64,000 bases of DNA from Moritella sp. 5. Lineage in GTDB: Bacteria; Pseudomonadota; Gammaproteobacteria; Enterobacterales; Moritellaceae. Shown one piece after another: positions 19,401 through 28,799 of the stretch; positions within the stretch are counted from its first letter, which is position 1; each line of letters starts with the position of its first letter. The notes beneath the pieces are model-generated. The model was not told the DNA's origin and made no database searches. It worked only from the letters and a program-made list of their open reading frames with translations. The position numbers and the translations under genes were made by a program. The DNA is taken from NCBI RefSeq assembly GCF_018219455.1, contig NZ_CP056122.1, positions 2,666,001 to 2,730,000 on the forward strand. Direction: 5' to 3'.

Positions 19401-22400
19401 GTCCATCATCACGTTTTGAATACGATCTAAATCAATCTCGGCAGTCATTACAGTATTAGCCGTTGTATTAGTAATGTCAGCTACAACCGGAGACTCCACT
19501 TTACTCTGCATATAGGTAACGATTTCACCTAATGTACGCAATTCCGCTAAATCTTCAGGGTTTAGTTCAGGTAAATCAGTGATAATTTCCTGTACTGCAC
19601 CTAAGATTTCTACACGTTTAATTGAGTCAATGCCAAGGTCCGCTTCCATGTCCATACCTAATTCAAGCATGTCTACCGGATAACCCGTCTTGTCTGCAAC
19701 CACTTCCATCATTACCGTTTGGATATGATTTAAGTCGATAGTTGGTGTAGCACTTGTCACGACAGCGTCTGTAGATTCTGTCGTTGGCACAGGTACACTT
19801 TCTGCTACAGGAGCCTTGCTCTGCATATAAGTAACGATTTCACCTAAGGTGCGTAATTCAGCTAGGTCTTCAGGGTTTAGCTCAGGTAAATCAGTGATAA
19901 TTTCCTGTACTGCACCTAAAATTTCTACACGTTTGATTGAATCAATACCTAAGTCCGCTTCCATATCCATGCTTAGTTCAAGCATATCTGTCGGATAACC
20001 AGTCTTATCAGCCACAACATCCAGCATTACTGTTTGGATGTGGTTTAAATCGATAGCTGATGTTGAACTTGTAGCTACAGCGTCTATAGATTCTATCGTT
20101 GCCGCAGGTACACTTTCTGCTACAGGAGCCTTGCTCTGCATATAAGTAACGATTTCACCTAAGGTGCGTAATTCAGCTAGGTCTTCAGGGTTTAGCTCAG
20201 GTAAATCAGTGATAATTTCCTGTACTGCACCTAAGATTTCTACACGTTTAATTGAATCAATACCTAAGTCAGCTTCCATATCCATGCTTAGTTCAAGCAT
20301 GTCTGTCGGATAACCAGTCTTATCAGCCACAACATCCAGCATTACTGTTTGGATGTGGTTTAAATCGATAGCTGATGTTGAACTTGTAGCTACAGCGTCT
20401 ATAGATTCTATCGTTGCCGCAGGTACACTTTCTGATACAGGAGCCTTGCTCTGCATATAAGTAACGATTTCACCTAAGGTGCGTAATTCAGCTAGGTCTT
20501 CAGGGTTTAGCTCAGGTAAATCAGTGATAATTTCCTGTACTGCACCTAAAATTTCTACACGTTTGATTGAATCAATACCTAAGTCCGCTTCCATATCCAT
20601 GCTTAGTTCAAGCATGTCTGTCGGATAACCAGTCTTATCAGCCACAACATCCAGCATTACTGTTTGGATATGGTTTAAATCAATACCAGCAACTGCAGGT
20701 ACAGCCGTAATAGATGCACTTATTGCAGGTACTGCCGCTTGCGCTTTTGATTTCATTACTTTACTTTGCATATAAGTAACAATTTCACCAAGCGTGCGCA
20801 ATTCAGCAAGGTCTTCAGGGTTAAGCTCAGGAAGATCTGGGATTAGTTCCTGTACTGTACCTAAGATTTCAACACGTTTGATAGAGTCAATACCTAAGTC
20901 AGCTTCCATATCCATGCTCAGTTCAAGCATATCTGTTGGATAACCGGTTTTATCAGCAACAACGTCTAACATCACCTTGTTAATCGTTGCTACATCAATA
21001 CTCGATTGAACGACAACCTTAGGTATAACAACTGATTCAGCCACGACAGCAACCAATACAGGTGCAGGTGTAGAAGCAACCGCTGGAGAGCTCACAGGAG
21101 CAGGCGTTAATGCCACAGTTTGCACTGCAACGGCCGCACTATTTGAAACATTAGATGCAACATTTGTCACTGTATTTACAACAACAGGACTTGCCACTTT
21201 GTCATGAACAACCGGAGTTATTAGCGATGCAGTTTGTACTGGCTGTTGTGGCGTATTCAATGCAGGAGTAACAGACGTTTCTATAACGCTAGATTCAGAA
21301 CCAGTGAGCATGGTATTCATATGGCTCGTCTGATTGTTCAGATAAGTTTCATGCACACGCAGAGTTTCAGATTGGAACTCATTATACATAGCCAGTGTAC
21401 GGTCTAGACTTTCCGGTAATTCGTTGCTAGTTTGCGCTGCAAGTACCGATTGAACTGTTTTAGCATAGTCCTGTGGTCCCTGCATAAACTGCTCATGCAC
21501 ATTTAATAATTGCTGCTGGTGTTCAACAAACTGACCAACACTGCGCTCGATAGAAGCAACAAGATCGGCATCAGTATTGTTAATAACAGCGCTGTTAACA
21601 TGATCGTTAACACCGTTGCTATTATTTTTAGATGCAAGTGAACCATCAGCATTAACGTAGACAATCTTCTCGACTTCAACGATTCTTTCTACTATTTTCT
21701 CGACTTCAACGATCTTTTCAATCACTTTAGGTTGTGGAACAGCAACAGGAGTAGCCTTTGCTTGTTTCACCGTCCAACCGTCAGTTAACGAATCCGTAAA
21801 TGCTTTTTTAGTTTTCGGACTCACATACGATGCACCAGACAGTTTCATCAACATAGGTGACACTTTCGGCGCAGTTGATGGACGCTTAACCGCATCGTAC
21901 GGGTCAAGATTTTCTAACGCAACACCAAGAACGGCCATCTGCAGGGCAGCTTGACGCATTTGCACATCGGCAGGTTGTTTTGGATTAGCATTTACAGCGA
22001 TAGCTACAGCATCAGATTTATCATTAAGAATATTCTCAACCAATTTGGTTAGTACATTCTTCGGGCCAAACTCGATAAATATACGGCCACCGTCTGCATA
22101 TATATTGTCAATTTCTTGATTGAAATGGACAGGTTCCAACATATGTTTTTTCAGGCTTTTTTTAATTTCGTTCGGTTTACTTGAATGAACTAAACCTGTG
22201 CCGTTAGCAAAAACTGGAATTGTCGGCGCTTTAAACTTAGTGCTATCAACCGCGTTGGCAAATGGCTTTTGAGCGTGACCGACTAATGGAGTATGAAACG
22301 CAGCTGATACAGGCAGTGGAACAACCTTGAAACCAGCATTACCGAGCGCTGTAATAGCAACAACCACCTGCTCACTAGACCCAGCAATAACCACTTGATT

Positions 22401-24719
22401 ATTAGAGTTGTGGTTAGCAATAGACACATCATCAATCGCGTCGATGATCACCGCAACTTGCAGTGGGTCACCCACGACAGCCGCCATCTTGCCAGCATCA
22501 AAATCTTGTTGCTCTGGCGCCGCCATGGCTTGACCACGACTGCGTGCCAACATCATGTAATCACTGTCGCTCAATACGTCAGCAGCCCATAATGCCGTTA
22601 ATTCACCGAAACTATGACCAGCGGTAAAGTCAGCTTTAAAACCTGCTTGTTGGAACGTTTTAAACAGACCAACGCTAAAACAACCAATCGCAGGTTGTGC
22701 ATGTTGAGTTAAACGCAATTGCGCTTCTTGTAACTTACGTTCAGCGTCAGTGTACACTGGAATCGGATAAGTGATTGCAGACAACTGACCTAAACCAACT
22801 GTACTGAATTCTCTATCCATTGCCGCTGTACTGTGCATCATGCTTGGGAAGTTACAAGTTAACTCACGGCCCATGTTCACATATTGCGAACCTTGTCCGG
22901 AGAATAACGCGACAACTTTACCATTGGCATCAATACCCGTTTGGCGATAATAGATCCCCGTTGGTACTGACCATGTTGCTTTATCTGCATTCACGCTGAA
23001 TTGTTTCAACGCCGCATTAATCATAACAATGGCTTCGTTTGCATTACGTGCAACAAAACCTAAACGCGCTTGATCTGCTGATGGCGTATTCAACGGCCAG
23101 GTAGTCACTAAATCGTTAAACGCAAATGCCTGAAGGTCAGCCTCTACCGCCAGTTTAGTACGCCAATTATTTAATTCTGCGATAATACCTTGCTGGTTAG
23201 TCGCAGAGATAAGTACTGTTTGCGAGACTGAGTTTAAGCGATATGCGCTATCATGGCTCGGACGATACTCTTCTAAAATAATATGGAAGTTAGTACCACC
23301 AAAACCGAATGAGCTAATACCCGCACGGCGTGGGATACCATCTTCACGTGGCATCCAAGGACGCGTCTCACTGTTTAAATACATCGGGCTATTTTTGATA
23401 TCCAAGGCTTCATTTGGTTTATCGATATGAATAGTCGGAGGTAAAATTTTATGATGTAGTGCTAATGCTGCTTTGATCATACCTGCAGAACCAGCCGCAG
23501 ATTTAGTATGGCCAATTTGCGATTTAACCGAACCTAATGCAATGTGCTGCTTCTTATCACTCGCTGCACCAAAGTGTTTAGTTAGACCACTAAACTCCGC
23601 CACATCGCCAGCTTTCGTCCCCGTACCGTGACCTTCAATAAGACCACATGTTTCAGGTGCGAAACCCGCATCTTCATAAGCACGTTTAAGCGCTTTGGCT
23701 TGGCCATCTGGGCGCGGTGCGTAAATAGACTTGAAACGACCATCGGAAGACGTGCCGATACCTTTCAATACAGAATAGATTCTATCGCCATCACGTTCAG
23801 CATCTTCCAGACGTTTAAACGCCAGCATGCCAATACCTTCACCCAGCAGCATACCTTTCGAATCGTCATCAAACGGACGAATATCATCATTGGTGGTAAA
23901 CGCAGGGGTTTTTGAGAATGACATATACATGAATGGTGAGTTATCACAACATACACCACCCGAGATCATCACTTCTGAACGGTATTCCAGTAAGTCTGAA
24001 ATCGCCATTTTAATTGCTGCTAGGGAGCCTGCACACGCCGCATCGACCACACAGTTAGTACCGCCAAAGTCGAAGCGATTAGCAATTCGACCAGCAATAA
24101 CGTTACCTAACATACCTGGGAATGAATTCTCTTCCCAACCAATGTAAGCTTTTTTGAATTTTTCGATGATCATTTCGCGATCATCTTTATCAATACCTGA
24201 GGCTTTTAATACTTTTTCTAACACTGGGCCTTGCAGGCGAGCGGTTAACGGTGAAATTTGTTTTTGACCACCACCAACACCTAAAGTGATACCAATTTTA
24301 TCATGGTCATAATCACTGCCAATGCCAGCATCACTTAATACATCGCGTGCAACGATTAACGACAGCAGTTGAGCGATATCAGTTAGCTCTAAGATATTTG
24401 GCGGCAGGCCAAACTCCATCGGATCAAAGTCTAATTCAGGAATAAAACCACCGCGTTTACAGTATGTCTTGTCTGCTGCTTTTTTATCTGCCGAATAATG
24501 GTCGTCAATATTCCAGCGGTCGCTAGGCACATCGATAATGGCATCAACGGAATCAACGATATTATCCCAGAATTGGTCCAGATTTTTAGCGTCAGCAAAA
24601 ACCGATGCCATACCGATGATTGCAATTGGGCATTCTTGCAAACGTGAATTTAACTGTTGCTCGTCACTACTTAACACATCCTTGCCGTGCTTAACCGATG
24701 TGGTGTTCTTTTTAGCCAT
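16500..24719 (-). CDS. pfaA: Polyunsaturated fatty acid synthase, PfaA (KS-AT-6xACP-KR-DH)
   Basis: Core subunit of the PUFA synthase, 2739 residues. In order: ketosynthase with C229 in DAACAGS; malonyl acyltransferase with S703 in GHSFGE; a long linker with repeated VEKIV; six tandem acyl carrier proteins, each with Ser in GIDSIKR (Ser codons near 20883, 20568, 20253, 19938, 19623 and 19320); ketoreductase with GGAKGVTAH near 2140 and SDYAMAN near 2327; and a C-terminal hot-dog region with the PKS-dehydratase signature HMIKGNQVLP (H2463). I start at the ATG at 24719 with AGGAG 10 bases upstream; a TTG at 24761 is in frame. The ACPs need PfaE, which is not in this window. Six ACPs would be one more than I recall for M. 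marina MP-1. Confidence 0.97.
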   Translation of the reverse strand: MAKKNTTSVKHGKDVLSSDEQQLNSRLQECPIAIIGMASVFADAKNLDQFWDNIVDSVDAIIDVPSDRWNIDDHYSADKKAADKTYCKRGGFIPELDFDPMEFGLPPNILELTDIAQLLSLIVARDVLSDAGIGSDYDHDKIGITLGVGGGQKQISPLTARLQGPVLEKVLKASGIDKDDREMIIEKFKKAYIGWEENSFPGMLGNVIAGRIANRFDFGGTNCVVDAACAGSLAAIKMAISDLLEYRSEVMISGGVCCDNSPFMYMSFSKTPAFTTNDDIRPFDDDSKGMLLGEGIGMLAFKRLEDAERDGDRIYSVLKGIGTSSDGRFKSIYAPRPDGQAKALKRAYEDAGFAPETCGLIEGHGTGTKAGDVAEFSGLTKHFGAASDKKQHIALGSVKSQIGHTKSAAGSAGMIKAALALHHKILPPTIHIDKPNEALDIKNSPMYLNSETRPWMPREDGIPRRAGISSFGFGGTNFHIILEEYRPSHDSAYRLNSVSQTVLISATNQQGIIAELNNWRTKLAVEADLQAFAFNDLVTTWPLNTPSADQARLGFVARNANEAIVMINAALKQFSVNADKATWSVPTGIYYRQTGIDANGKVVALFSGQGSQYVNMGRELTCNFPSMMHSTAAMDREFSTVGLGQLSAITYPIPVYTDAERKLQEAQLRLTQHAQPAIGCFSVGLFKTFQQAGFKADFTAGHSFGELTALWAADVLSDSDYMMLARSRGQAMAAPEQQDFDAGKMAAVVGDPLQVAVIIDAIDDVSIANHNSNNQVVIAGSSEQVVVAITALGNAGFKVVPLPVSAAFHTPLVGHAQKPFANAVDSTKFKAPTIPVFANGTGLVHSSKPNEIKKSLKKHMLEPVHFNQEIDNIYADGGRIFIEFGPKNVLTKLVENILNDKSDAVAIAVNANPKQPADVQMRQAALQMAVLGVALENLDPYDAVKRPSTAPKVSPMLMKLSGASYVSPKTKKAFTDSLTDGWTVKQAKATPVAVPQPKVIEKIVEVEKIVERIVEVEKIVYVNADGSLASKNNSNGVNDHVNSAVINNTDADLVASIERSVGQFVEHQQQLLNVHEQFMQGPQDYAKTVQSVLAAQTSNELPESLDRTLAMYNEFQSETLRVHETYLNNQTSHMNTMLTGSESSVIETSVTPALNTPQQPVQTASLITPVVHDKVASPVVVNTVTNVASNVSNSAAVAVQTVALTPAPVSSPAVASTPAPVLVAVVAESVVIPKVVVQSSIDVATINKVMLDVVADKTGYPTDMLELSMDMEADLGIDSIKRVEILGTVQELIPDLPELNPEDLAELRTLGEIVTYMQSKVMKSKAQAAVPAISASITAVPAVAGIDLNHIQTVMLDVVADKTGYPTDMLELSMDMEADLGIDSIKRVEILGAVQEIITDLPELNPEDLAELRTLGEIVTYMQSKAPVSESVPAATIESIDAVATSSTSAIDLNHIQTVMLDVVADKTGYPTDMLELSMDMEADLGIDSIKRVEILGAVQEIITDLPELNPEDLAELRTLGEIVTYMQSKAPVAESVPAATIESIDAVATSSTSAIDLNHIQTVMLDVVADKTGYPTDMLELSMDMEADLGIDSIKRVEILGAVQEIITDLPELNPEDLAELRTLGEIVTYMQSKAPVAESVPVPTTESTDAVVTSATPTIDLNHIQTVMMEVVADKTGYPVDMLELGMDMEADLGIDSIKRVEILGAVQEIITDLPELNPEDLAELRTLGEIVTYMQSKVESPVVADITNTTANTVMTAEIDLDRIQNVMMDVVADKTGYPANMLELAMDMEADLGIDSIKRVEILGAVQEIITDLPELNPEDLAELRTLEEIVLYMQSKAMQSKATGSVDSENAVSDAFMHDSVATITAALEPKAEFQPAPSATVAITRLSSVTKISHDTKGANALIVADGSDNAVQLADELIKSGWNVTALQPSWITTDSTKTFAKSVSVVTLNAVDETEINNIITANAQLDAVIYLHASTEISHIEYPQASKQGLMLAFLLAKLSKVTQAAKVRGAFMVVTQQGGSLGFSDSDKPERVKSDLVQSGLNGLVKTLSHEWDHVFCRAVDMPTSLTAKQVAKIVSDELLDADTTLIEVGYQPAEKNGVERVTLTDVVTDSYGLTAGNNIDANSVFLVSGGAKGVTAHCVVRIAKEYQAKFILLGRSKFSTDEPNWAQGISDEAALKKAAMQSLIAAGDKPTPVKIVQLIKPIQANREIAQTLTAITAAGGQVEYVSADVTNAVNVQAAVKPVIAKFGDVTGIIHGAGVLADQFIEQKTLSDFESVYSTKIDGLLSLLSVTEASNIKQLVLFSSAAGFYGNPGQSDYAMANEILNKTAYRFKSLHPQAQVLSFNWGPWDGGMVTPEVKRMFDQRGVYIIPLDAGAQLLLSELAANDNRCPQILVGNDLSKNVENDVESNTVKKPRVSCLSDAFVIKSIKATNSDFQANSYNFQVNDNHFLADHMIKGNQVLPTVCAIAWMSDAALATYSKRDCTLKYVGFEDYKLFKGVVFDGREAADHQIQLSPVTTGPELAGVVRIAAKTFSLKSDGKPVFHYAATILLATQPLDAVRVNLPSLATDVDNNAVSNKSVDEAQALYSNGTLFHGDSLQGIKQILRCDEQGLLLACQVTDVAAAKQGSFPLAANNIFANDLVYQAMLVWVRKQFNLGSLPSVTAAWTVYREVAVDELFYLQLKVVEHDLLTSRGSKACCDIQLISADMQLLAEIKSAQVSVSDILNDMS
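19201..20980 (-). repeat. Tandem ACP-coding array, 315-bp period
   Basis: Six ACP-coding units inside pfaA. Successive Ser codons are 315, 315, 315, 315 and 303 bases apart, so each unit is 105 (last 101) codons including its linker. The stretches 19941-20255 and 20256-20570 differ at about 5 of 315 positions (about 98% identical, linker included), whereas the outer units differ more. This indicates recent duplication or gene conversion in the middle of the array. Confidence 0.95.
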
Positions 24720-24772
24720 TGTGTTATTGCTCCTGTAAGGATCTTCCTGCACTAAAAACAATGCTCATTAAA

Positions 24773-24786
24773 TGTCCATTTGGACA
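24773..24786. promoter_or_regulatory. Palindrome upstream of pfaA
   Basis: TGTCCATTTGGACA is a perfect 6-2-6 inverted repeat, 54 bases before the pfaA ATG. It is a good shape for a dimeric repressor site, or it may lie within the 5' leader of the message. The factor is unknown. Confidence 0.5.
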
Positions 24787-24802
24787 CTAAGCTAACCACT
24801 TG

Positions 24803-24820
24803 AGCGTACAAGTGTACCCT
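24803..24820. promoter_or_regulatory. FabR-like operator upstream of pfaA
   Basis: AGCGTACAAGTGTACCCT contains the perfect palindrome GTACA-AG-TGTAC (24806-24817). As I recall the E. coli fabA FabR site (AGCGTACACGTGTTAGCT), 14 of 18 positions agree. FabR-family TetR repressors sense unsaturated acyl thioesters, and a TetR repressor (PfaF) is reported for a Photobacterium pfa operon. The match and palindrome are seen; binding is inferred. Confidence 0.5.
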
Positions 24821-25500
24821 TAAAGTGCGAAAAAAATCTACCGTCATCTCATTTCACATAAAATAAATTCGGTAGAGTTAATTGTTTTAAATTTTATCCC
24901 AATAGTCAGCACTGAACTTAATCGTCCAACGCCAGCATAGTATTATTTACATCTGCAATAATATACACAGGATTAAAAACCAACTCAAATATACTCGATT
25001 TCACTTAAGTCAGACTCATCAGATCAGGGGATAACTGAAAATAGTAGATTTAGCATTATAAAATTATGCATCTTTATACACATTTACCCGATTTTCACTA
25101 GATATTCAGTAATAAACATCTCTTTTAAGCTAAAAACCTATTTTTCTAAAATACTCCGGTGGCAAATAATTAATCTTAAATCTGCGTAACCTCTCATTAT
25201 TAGTATGCATTTTCTAGAATAAACGCCGTAATAAATAAGAAGAAGCTTACATTAAATTACATAACCGCTGCGACACAGTCAAAATTCAATCATAAATAAT
25301 GATTAATAGACTAAATGCTCAGCATTTTTGATGTACCAATGGCCATATTTAATCCTGATATAACGAGTAAGTACATGTGAAGACGTCGCTATTAGCGATG
25401 TTTTAATCGTGACGGGAAGTCATTTAAACGTAAATTGAGGCATTAGATACCTCATTATTTCATTGTGGTTTTTTCGTACCCAATTGGCTAACACCAGATA

Positions 25501-25902
25501 TTATGCATTTACCATTGCGGTTAATACATCATTAGGAAAGGGCTGTAAGCGCTTTTCTTTATCTAAGCACACCATTTCAATATCGCCGATGACGGCAGCC
25601 TTACTCGCATTAGGACGCCACACTTCCTGACGCCAGATCGTTTTATATTTACCATCGAGTGTAAAAGAGGTACGGATATCACAAACTTCGGCAAACTCGA
25701 CGCCATCCAGAAACGTTAAATTGGCTTTATAAACCGCAAAACCTAACCCGCGTTCGTTCCACAATGTCGCTAATAAATCGCAATTGATAACATGTTCACG
25801 TGCACGTTCAAAATACTTCAAAAAATTAGGATGGTAAACAACACCTGAGTGGTCGGTATCTTCATAATAAATTTGTACTGGGTGATGGTATATCTTCGTC
25901 AT
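25501..25902 (-). CDS. Hot-dog acyl-CoA thioesterase (4HBT family, Orf6-like)
   Basis: A 133-residue cytoplasmic thioesterase. The 4HBT signature is at residues 13-33: YYEDTDHSGVVYHPNF, with catalytic D17 at the same position as in 4-hydroxybenzoyl-CoA thioesterase, then YFERARE. It resembles YbgC and also Orf6, the long-chain acyl-CoA thioesterase found with pfa genes in Photobacterium profundum. It reads in the same direction as pfaA and lies 780 bases upstream, so it may release or edit acyl chains for the PUFA pathway, but it is probably its own transcript. No tol-pal genes are adjacent, which argues against a YbgC role. Family is sure, substrate is inferred. Confidence 0.85.
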   Translation of the reverse strand: MTKIYHHPVQIYYEDTDHSGVVYHPNFLKYFERAREHVINCDLLATLWNERGLGFAVYKANLTFLDGVEFAEVCDIRTSFTLDGKYKTIWRQEVWRPNASKAAVIGDIEMVCLDKEKRLQPFPNDVLTAMVNA

Positions 25903-26162
25903 TACTGAAATTAACCTATTTGATCACGTATTAAAATACATAGCATATAGATAAATTAGAGAAATGACAGTGTAACATTGGACAAGGTGTCACACATTAA
26001 AGGTAGTAACACTAGAATAAGCACAGGTTTGCTTATAGTTATAACTGAGGAATGAGATCGATAATCAAAGTTAATACCGTCTTTCAATTCACAGGTCCCT
26101 ATTTATCATTGTTAATGATGCTTAATCAATAGTAAACAAGGACCAACGTGCCGTAATAAAAT

Positions 26163-26381
26163 TTAGTCTTCAGTGACCATTTTTACGTATAACGCTTCAA
26201 CTTTATCACGCGCCCAAGGTGTTTTTCGTAAAAACTTAAGACTAGACTTAACACTTGGATCATGGGTAAAACAGCGAATGTTAACGTAGTAACCAAGGCC
26301 ATCCCAACCATATTTATCAACAAGGCTGTTAATTACTTTTTCGAGTGTCATCCCGTGAAGCGGGTTATTTATTTGAGTCAT
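26163..26381 (-). CDS. VF530 family (DUF2132) small DNA-binding protein
   Basis: A 72-residue protein matching the VF530 family, small helical proteins with SAP-like topology believed to bind DNA. Characteristic segments are [11 protein letters not shown] near the start, YGWDGLG in the middle, and the closing [19 protein letters not shown]. Full length for the family. It stands 65 bases downstream of the patatin gene on the same strand and could be co-transcribed with it. Its cellular role is unknown. Confidence 0.85.
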   Translation of the reverse strand: MTQINNPLHGMTLEKVINSLVDKYGWDGLGYYVNIRCFTHDPSVKSSLKFLRKTPWARDKVEALYVKMVTED

Positions 26382-26446
26382 GTTTACCGTGATAAATTAT
26401 TTAAGATTAATTGCTGATGAGTATAACACAAGAGTTACTAACAGTA

Positions 26447-27283
26447 TTAATGACCGAACCACCTTGTAAAGGGATTCTTTTTCGGGTTACTGCTAACTAA
26501 ACTTTCCTTTAATTCAATAATACTATCACATTGCTCTTTTGCTGCTTCGTAGCCGATCTTAAAGATTTCTCGTAATGATTTTTCGTCGGTTGTAAATGTA
26601 TTGTAATTGACTAATGCTTCGGGGTAAATTCGCACATCACATTGAGATAGTTTCTCTAATTCAGCGCCACTTCCCTGCAACGTAAATGCGCGTAATACAA
26701 CGTCTTTGATACTCGACAATTCCTCAGGTTCAACTTGACGTATTGGCGATACATACACACCGATTATTTTATCACAATCAGCTTCGATAACACTTAGTGG
26801 AAAGTGATTAACGATACCACCGTCAGAGTAAACTTGGCCATCAATGATCATAGGCGAGAATACTAAAGGATAACTTGCCGATGCTAACAAGGCATTGATA
26901 ACGGAACCCTCTTTAAAAATATGCTCTTTTCCAAGTAGCATGTTGGTAGCAATAATACGCAACTCAGGATCAAGATGTTTAAAATTATCTTCCGGGATAT
27001 ACTTTAAAAACTCAGGATACAATTTAGCAGGATCAATAAAACCCGCAGCCGCTCGAGTAAATTTCCAAGAAAATGGTTTCACATCTATAAAAAACTGCAG
27101 TATTTCATCGATCTCTAATCCAGAACAGTAAAGTGCACCAACCATAGAACCGGCACTCGTGCCCGCAATTAAACTCGGTCTTACCCCCTGCTCTAACAGG
27201 TATTTTAATACGCCAAGGTGAGCAATACCCTTCGCTCCGCCACCAGAAAGTACCAAGCCAATATTGTGTTTAGTGCTACCCAT
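26447..27283 (-). CDS. Patatin-like phospholipase, RssA family
   Basis: A 278-residue serine acyl hydrolase. It has the oxyanion loop LSGGGAKGIAHLG (12-24), nucleophile elbow GTSAG with S43, and the catalytic Asp in DGG (D154), giving the Ser-Asp dyad of patatins. The layout and length match E. coli RssA. There is no signal peptide, so it probably acts on membrane phospholipids from the cytoplasm. It follows pykF by about 100 bases, with a strong terminator between, so it should have its own promoter. Substrate not determined. Confidence 0.88.
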   Translation of the reverse strand: MGSTKHNIGLVLSGGGAKGIAHLGVLKYLLEQGVRPSLIAGTSAGSMVGALYCSGLEIDEILQFFIDVKPFSWKFTRAAAGFIDPAKLYPEFLKYIPEDNFKHLDPELRIIATNMLLGKEHIFKEGSVINALLASASYPLVFSPMIIDGQVYSDGGIVNHFPLSVIEADCDKIIGVYVSPIRQVEPEELSSIKDVVLRAFTLQGSGAELEKLSQCDVRIYPEALVNYNTFTTDEKSLREIFKIGYEAAKEQCDSIIELKESLVSSNPKKNPFTRWFGH

Positions 27284-27341
27284 CTCTTTGATTAATCCCC
27301 AATTAACTTTTTACTAACTGTATATTAAATATAGGTATAAA

Positions 27342-27365
27342 AAAAGAGAGCATGCGCTCTCTTTT
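27342..27365 (-). terminator. Rho-independent terminator of pykF
   Basis: A perfect 10-bp stem (AAAAGAGAGC / GCTCTCTTTT) with an ATGC loop. On the minus strand it is followed by a run of T residues. It lies 21 bases after the pykF stop codon and looks usable in both directions. Confidence 0.9.
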
Positions 27366-27386
27366 CTACAATATCAATTTAACAAC

Positions 27387-28799
27387 TTACAGTTGGTGAA
27401 CTGATGCGGTGTTTGTTGTACCTGATGGTACAAGGGCACCTGAAACCATAACAATTATATCACCTTCTTTAGCTAGTCCACTTGCAATCGCTAACTCTTT
27501 ACCTTTACGGTAAAATTCATCAGTACTATCAATCTGTTTAACAATACAAGATTTAACACCTTTAGTCAGACATAATTGTTGCGCAGTTTTCTCGTTCGTT
27601 GTAATCGCAAGAATGTTAGCTTTCGGAAAATACTTACGTACAGACTTCGCCGATTTGCCGCCACGAGTAGCAACAACTATCAGTGGTGCACATAATTTTT
27701 CAGTTGTTTCTACCGCACCTTTACATACAGCTTCTGTAATACGCATGCTTTTAGCAACAATATTAGCACCTAGGTCCGAAGACATAGAGTTATCAGTACG
27801 CTCACAAATATTCGCCATAATAGAAACAGCTTCAACTGGATATTTACCTTTCGCAGTTTCGCCAGATAACATTACCGCATCAGTACCGTCAAGAACAGCA
27901 TTGGCTACGTCTCCCGCTTCTGCACGAGTTGGACGAGGGTTACTGATCATAGAATCAAGCATTTGTGTTGCTGTAATGACAACTTTCCCTGCTTTGTTAC
28001 ACTTCTTGATCATCATCTTCTGAGCCATGATCACTTCTTCAACAGGGATTTCAACACCCAGATCACCACGAGCAACCATGATACCGTCAGATTCAGCTAG
28101 GATCTCATCAAAATTATCAACACCCTCTTGGTTTTCAATTTTAGAGATAATCTGAATGTTTTCGCCACCGTTATTAAATAACACTTCGCGAATTTCTCTT
28201 ACATCATCAGCTTTACGGATAAACGATGCAGCAACGAAATCAACTTCTTGTTCACAGCCAAACGCAAGATCAGCTTTATCTTTATCAGATAATGCAGGTA
28301 AACCGACACTGATGTTTGGTAAGTTAACGCCTTTATTTTCACCAAGTGCACCGGTGTTTAATACTTTACACTTAACTTCAGTATCTGTTGTTTCAGTCAC
28401 TTCCATTTCAATCAAGCCATCATCAACAAGAATGATTGCGCCAGGGCTTAGGTCTTTAGCAAAACCAGCATACGTGACAGCAACACACTCTTTATTGCCT
28501 ACAACATTAATATCTGTTGTAAATGTGAATGACTGACCTACTGTCAATGTAACATCTTCACCATTCTCTAATTTAATGGTACGAATTTCTGGACCTTTCG
28601 TATCCAATAATACTGCGATTTTTTTATTCAGGTTTTCACTTACTTGACGGATATTTTGAATTCGACCTGAATGCTCAGCAAAGTTACCATGAGAGAAGTT
28701 TAAACGCATAACGTTCATACCTGCATTAACAAGCTCTGTTAGTTTCTCTACTGATTCAGTTTTTGGACCAATTGTACAAACAATTTTAGTCTTTTTCAT
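27387..28799 (-). CDS. pykF: Pyruvate kinase, type I
   Basis: Converts phosphoenolpyruvate and ADP to pyruvate and ATP, the last step of glycolysis. It has 470 residues, exactly the length of E. coli PykF, with a near-identical start ([15 protein letters not shown]) and RLNFSHG. The active-site lysine segment ISKIENQEG, the substrate-loop [10 protein letters not shown] and the signature [13 protein letters not shown] are all present. GGAG lies 9 bases before the ATG. Three TGAAACC repeats at 21-base spacing lie upstream (see that entry). Expected to be a tetramer activated by fructose 1,6-bisphosphate. Confidence 0.96.
   Translation of the reverse strand: MKKTKIVCTIGPKTESVEKLTELVNAGMNVMRLNFSHGNFAEHSGRIQNIRQVSENLNKKIAVLLDTKGPEIRTIKLENGEDVTLTVGQSFTFTTDINVVGNKECVAVTYAGFAKDLSPGAIILVDDGLIEMEVTETTDTEVKCKVLNTGALGENKGVNLPNISVGLPALSDKDKADLAFGCEQEVDFVAASFIRKADDVREIREVLFNNGGENIQIISKIENQEGVDNFDEILAESDGIMVARGDLGVEIPVEEVIMAQKMMIKKCNKAGKVVITATQMLDSMISNPRPTRAEAGDVANAVLDGTDAVMLSGETAKGKYPVEAVSIMANICERTDNSMSSDLGANIVAKSMRITEAVCKGAVETTEKLCAPLIVVATRGGKSAKSVRKYFPKANILAITTNEKTAQQLCLTKGVKSCIVKQIDSTDEFYRKGKELAIASGLAKEGDIIVMVSGALVPSGTTNTASVHQL

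Larger units (their letters stand above)
24762..25500. other. pfaA upstream control region
   Basis: About 740 AT-rich bases between pfaA and the thioesterase gene, both on the minus strand. The part nearest pfaA holds two palindromes (24773-24786 and 24803-24820) and a longer-range inverted repeat, TCTACCG (24837-24843) against CGGTAGA (24870-24876). The remaining 600 bases show no gene, and no regulator gene such as pfaR is present. A long leader or several promoters are possible. Confidence 0.6.

Noticed and set aside
19201-20980. Regular 315-bp repeats considered as a minisatellite or CRISPR-like array
   Set aside because: The repeats are in frame and encode ACP domains with the GIDSIKR motif.
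27613-28023. 136-codon frame opposite pykF
   Set aside because: Antisense to conserved pyruvate kinase codons; no family match and no Shine-Dalgarno.
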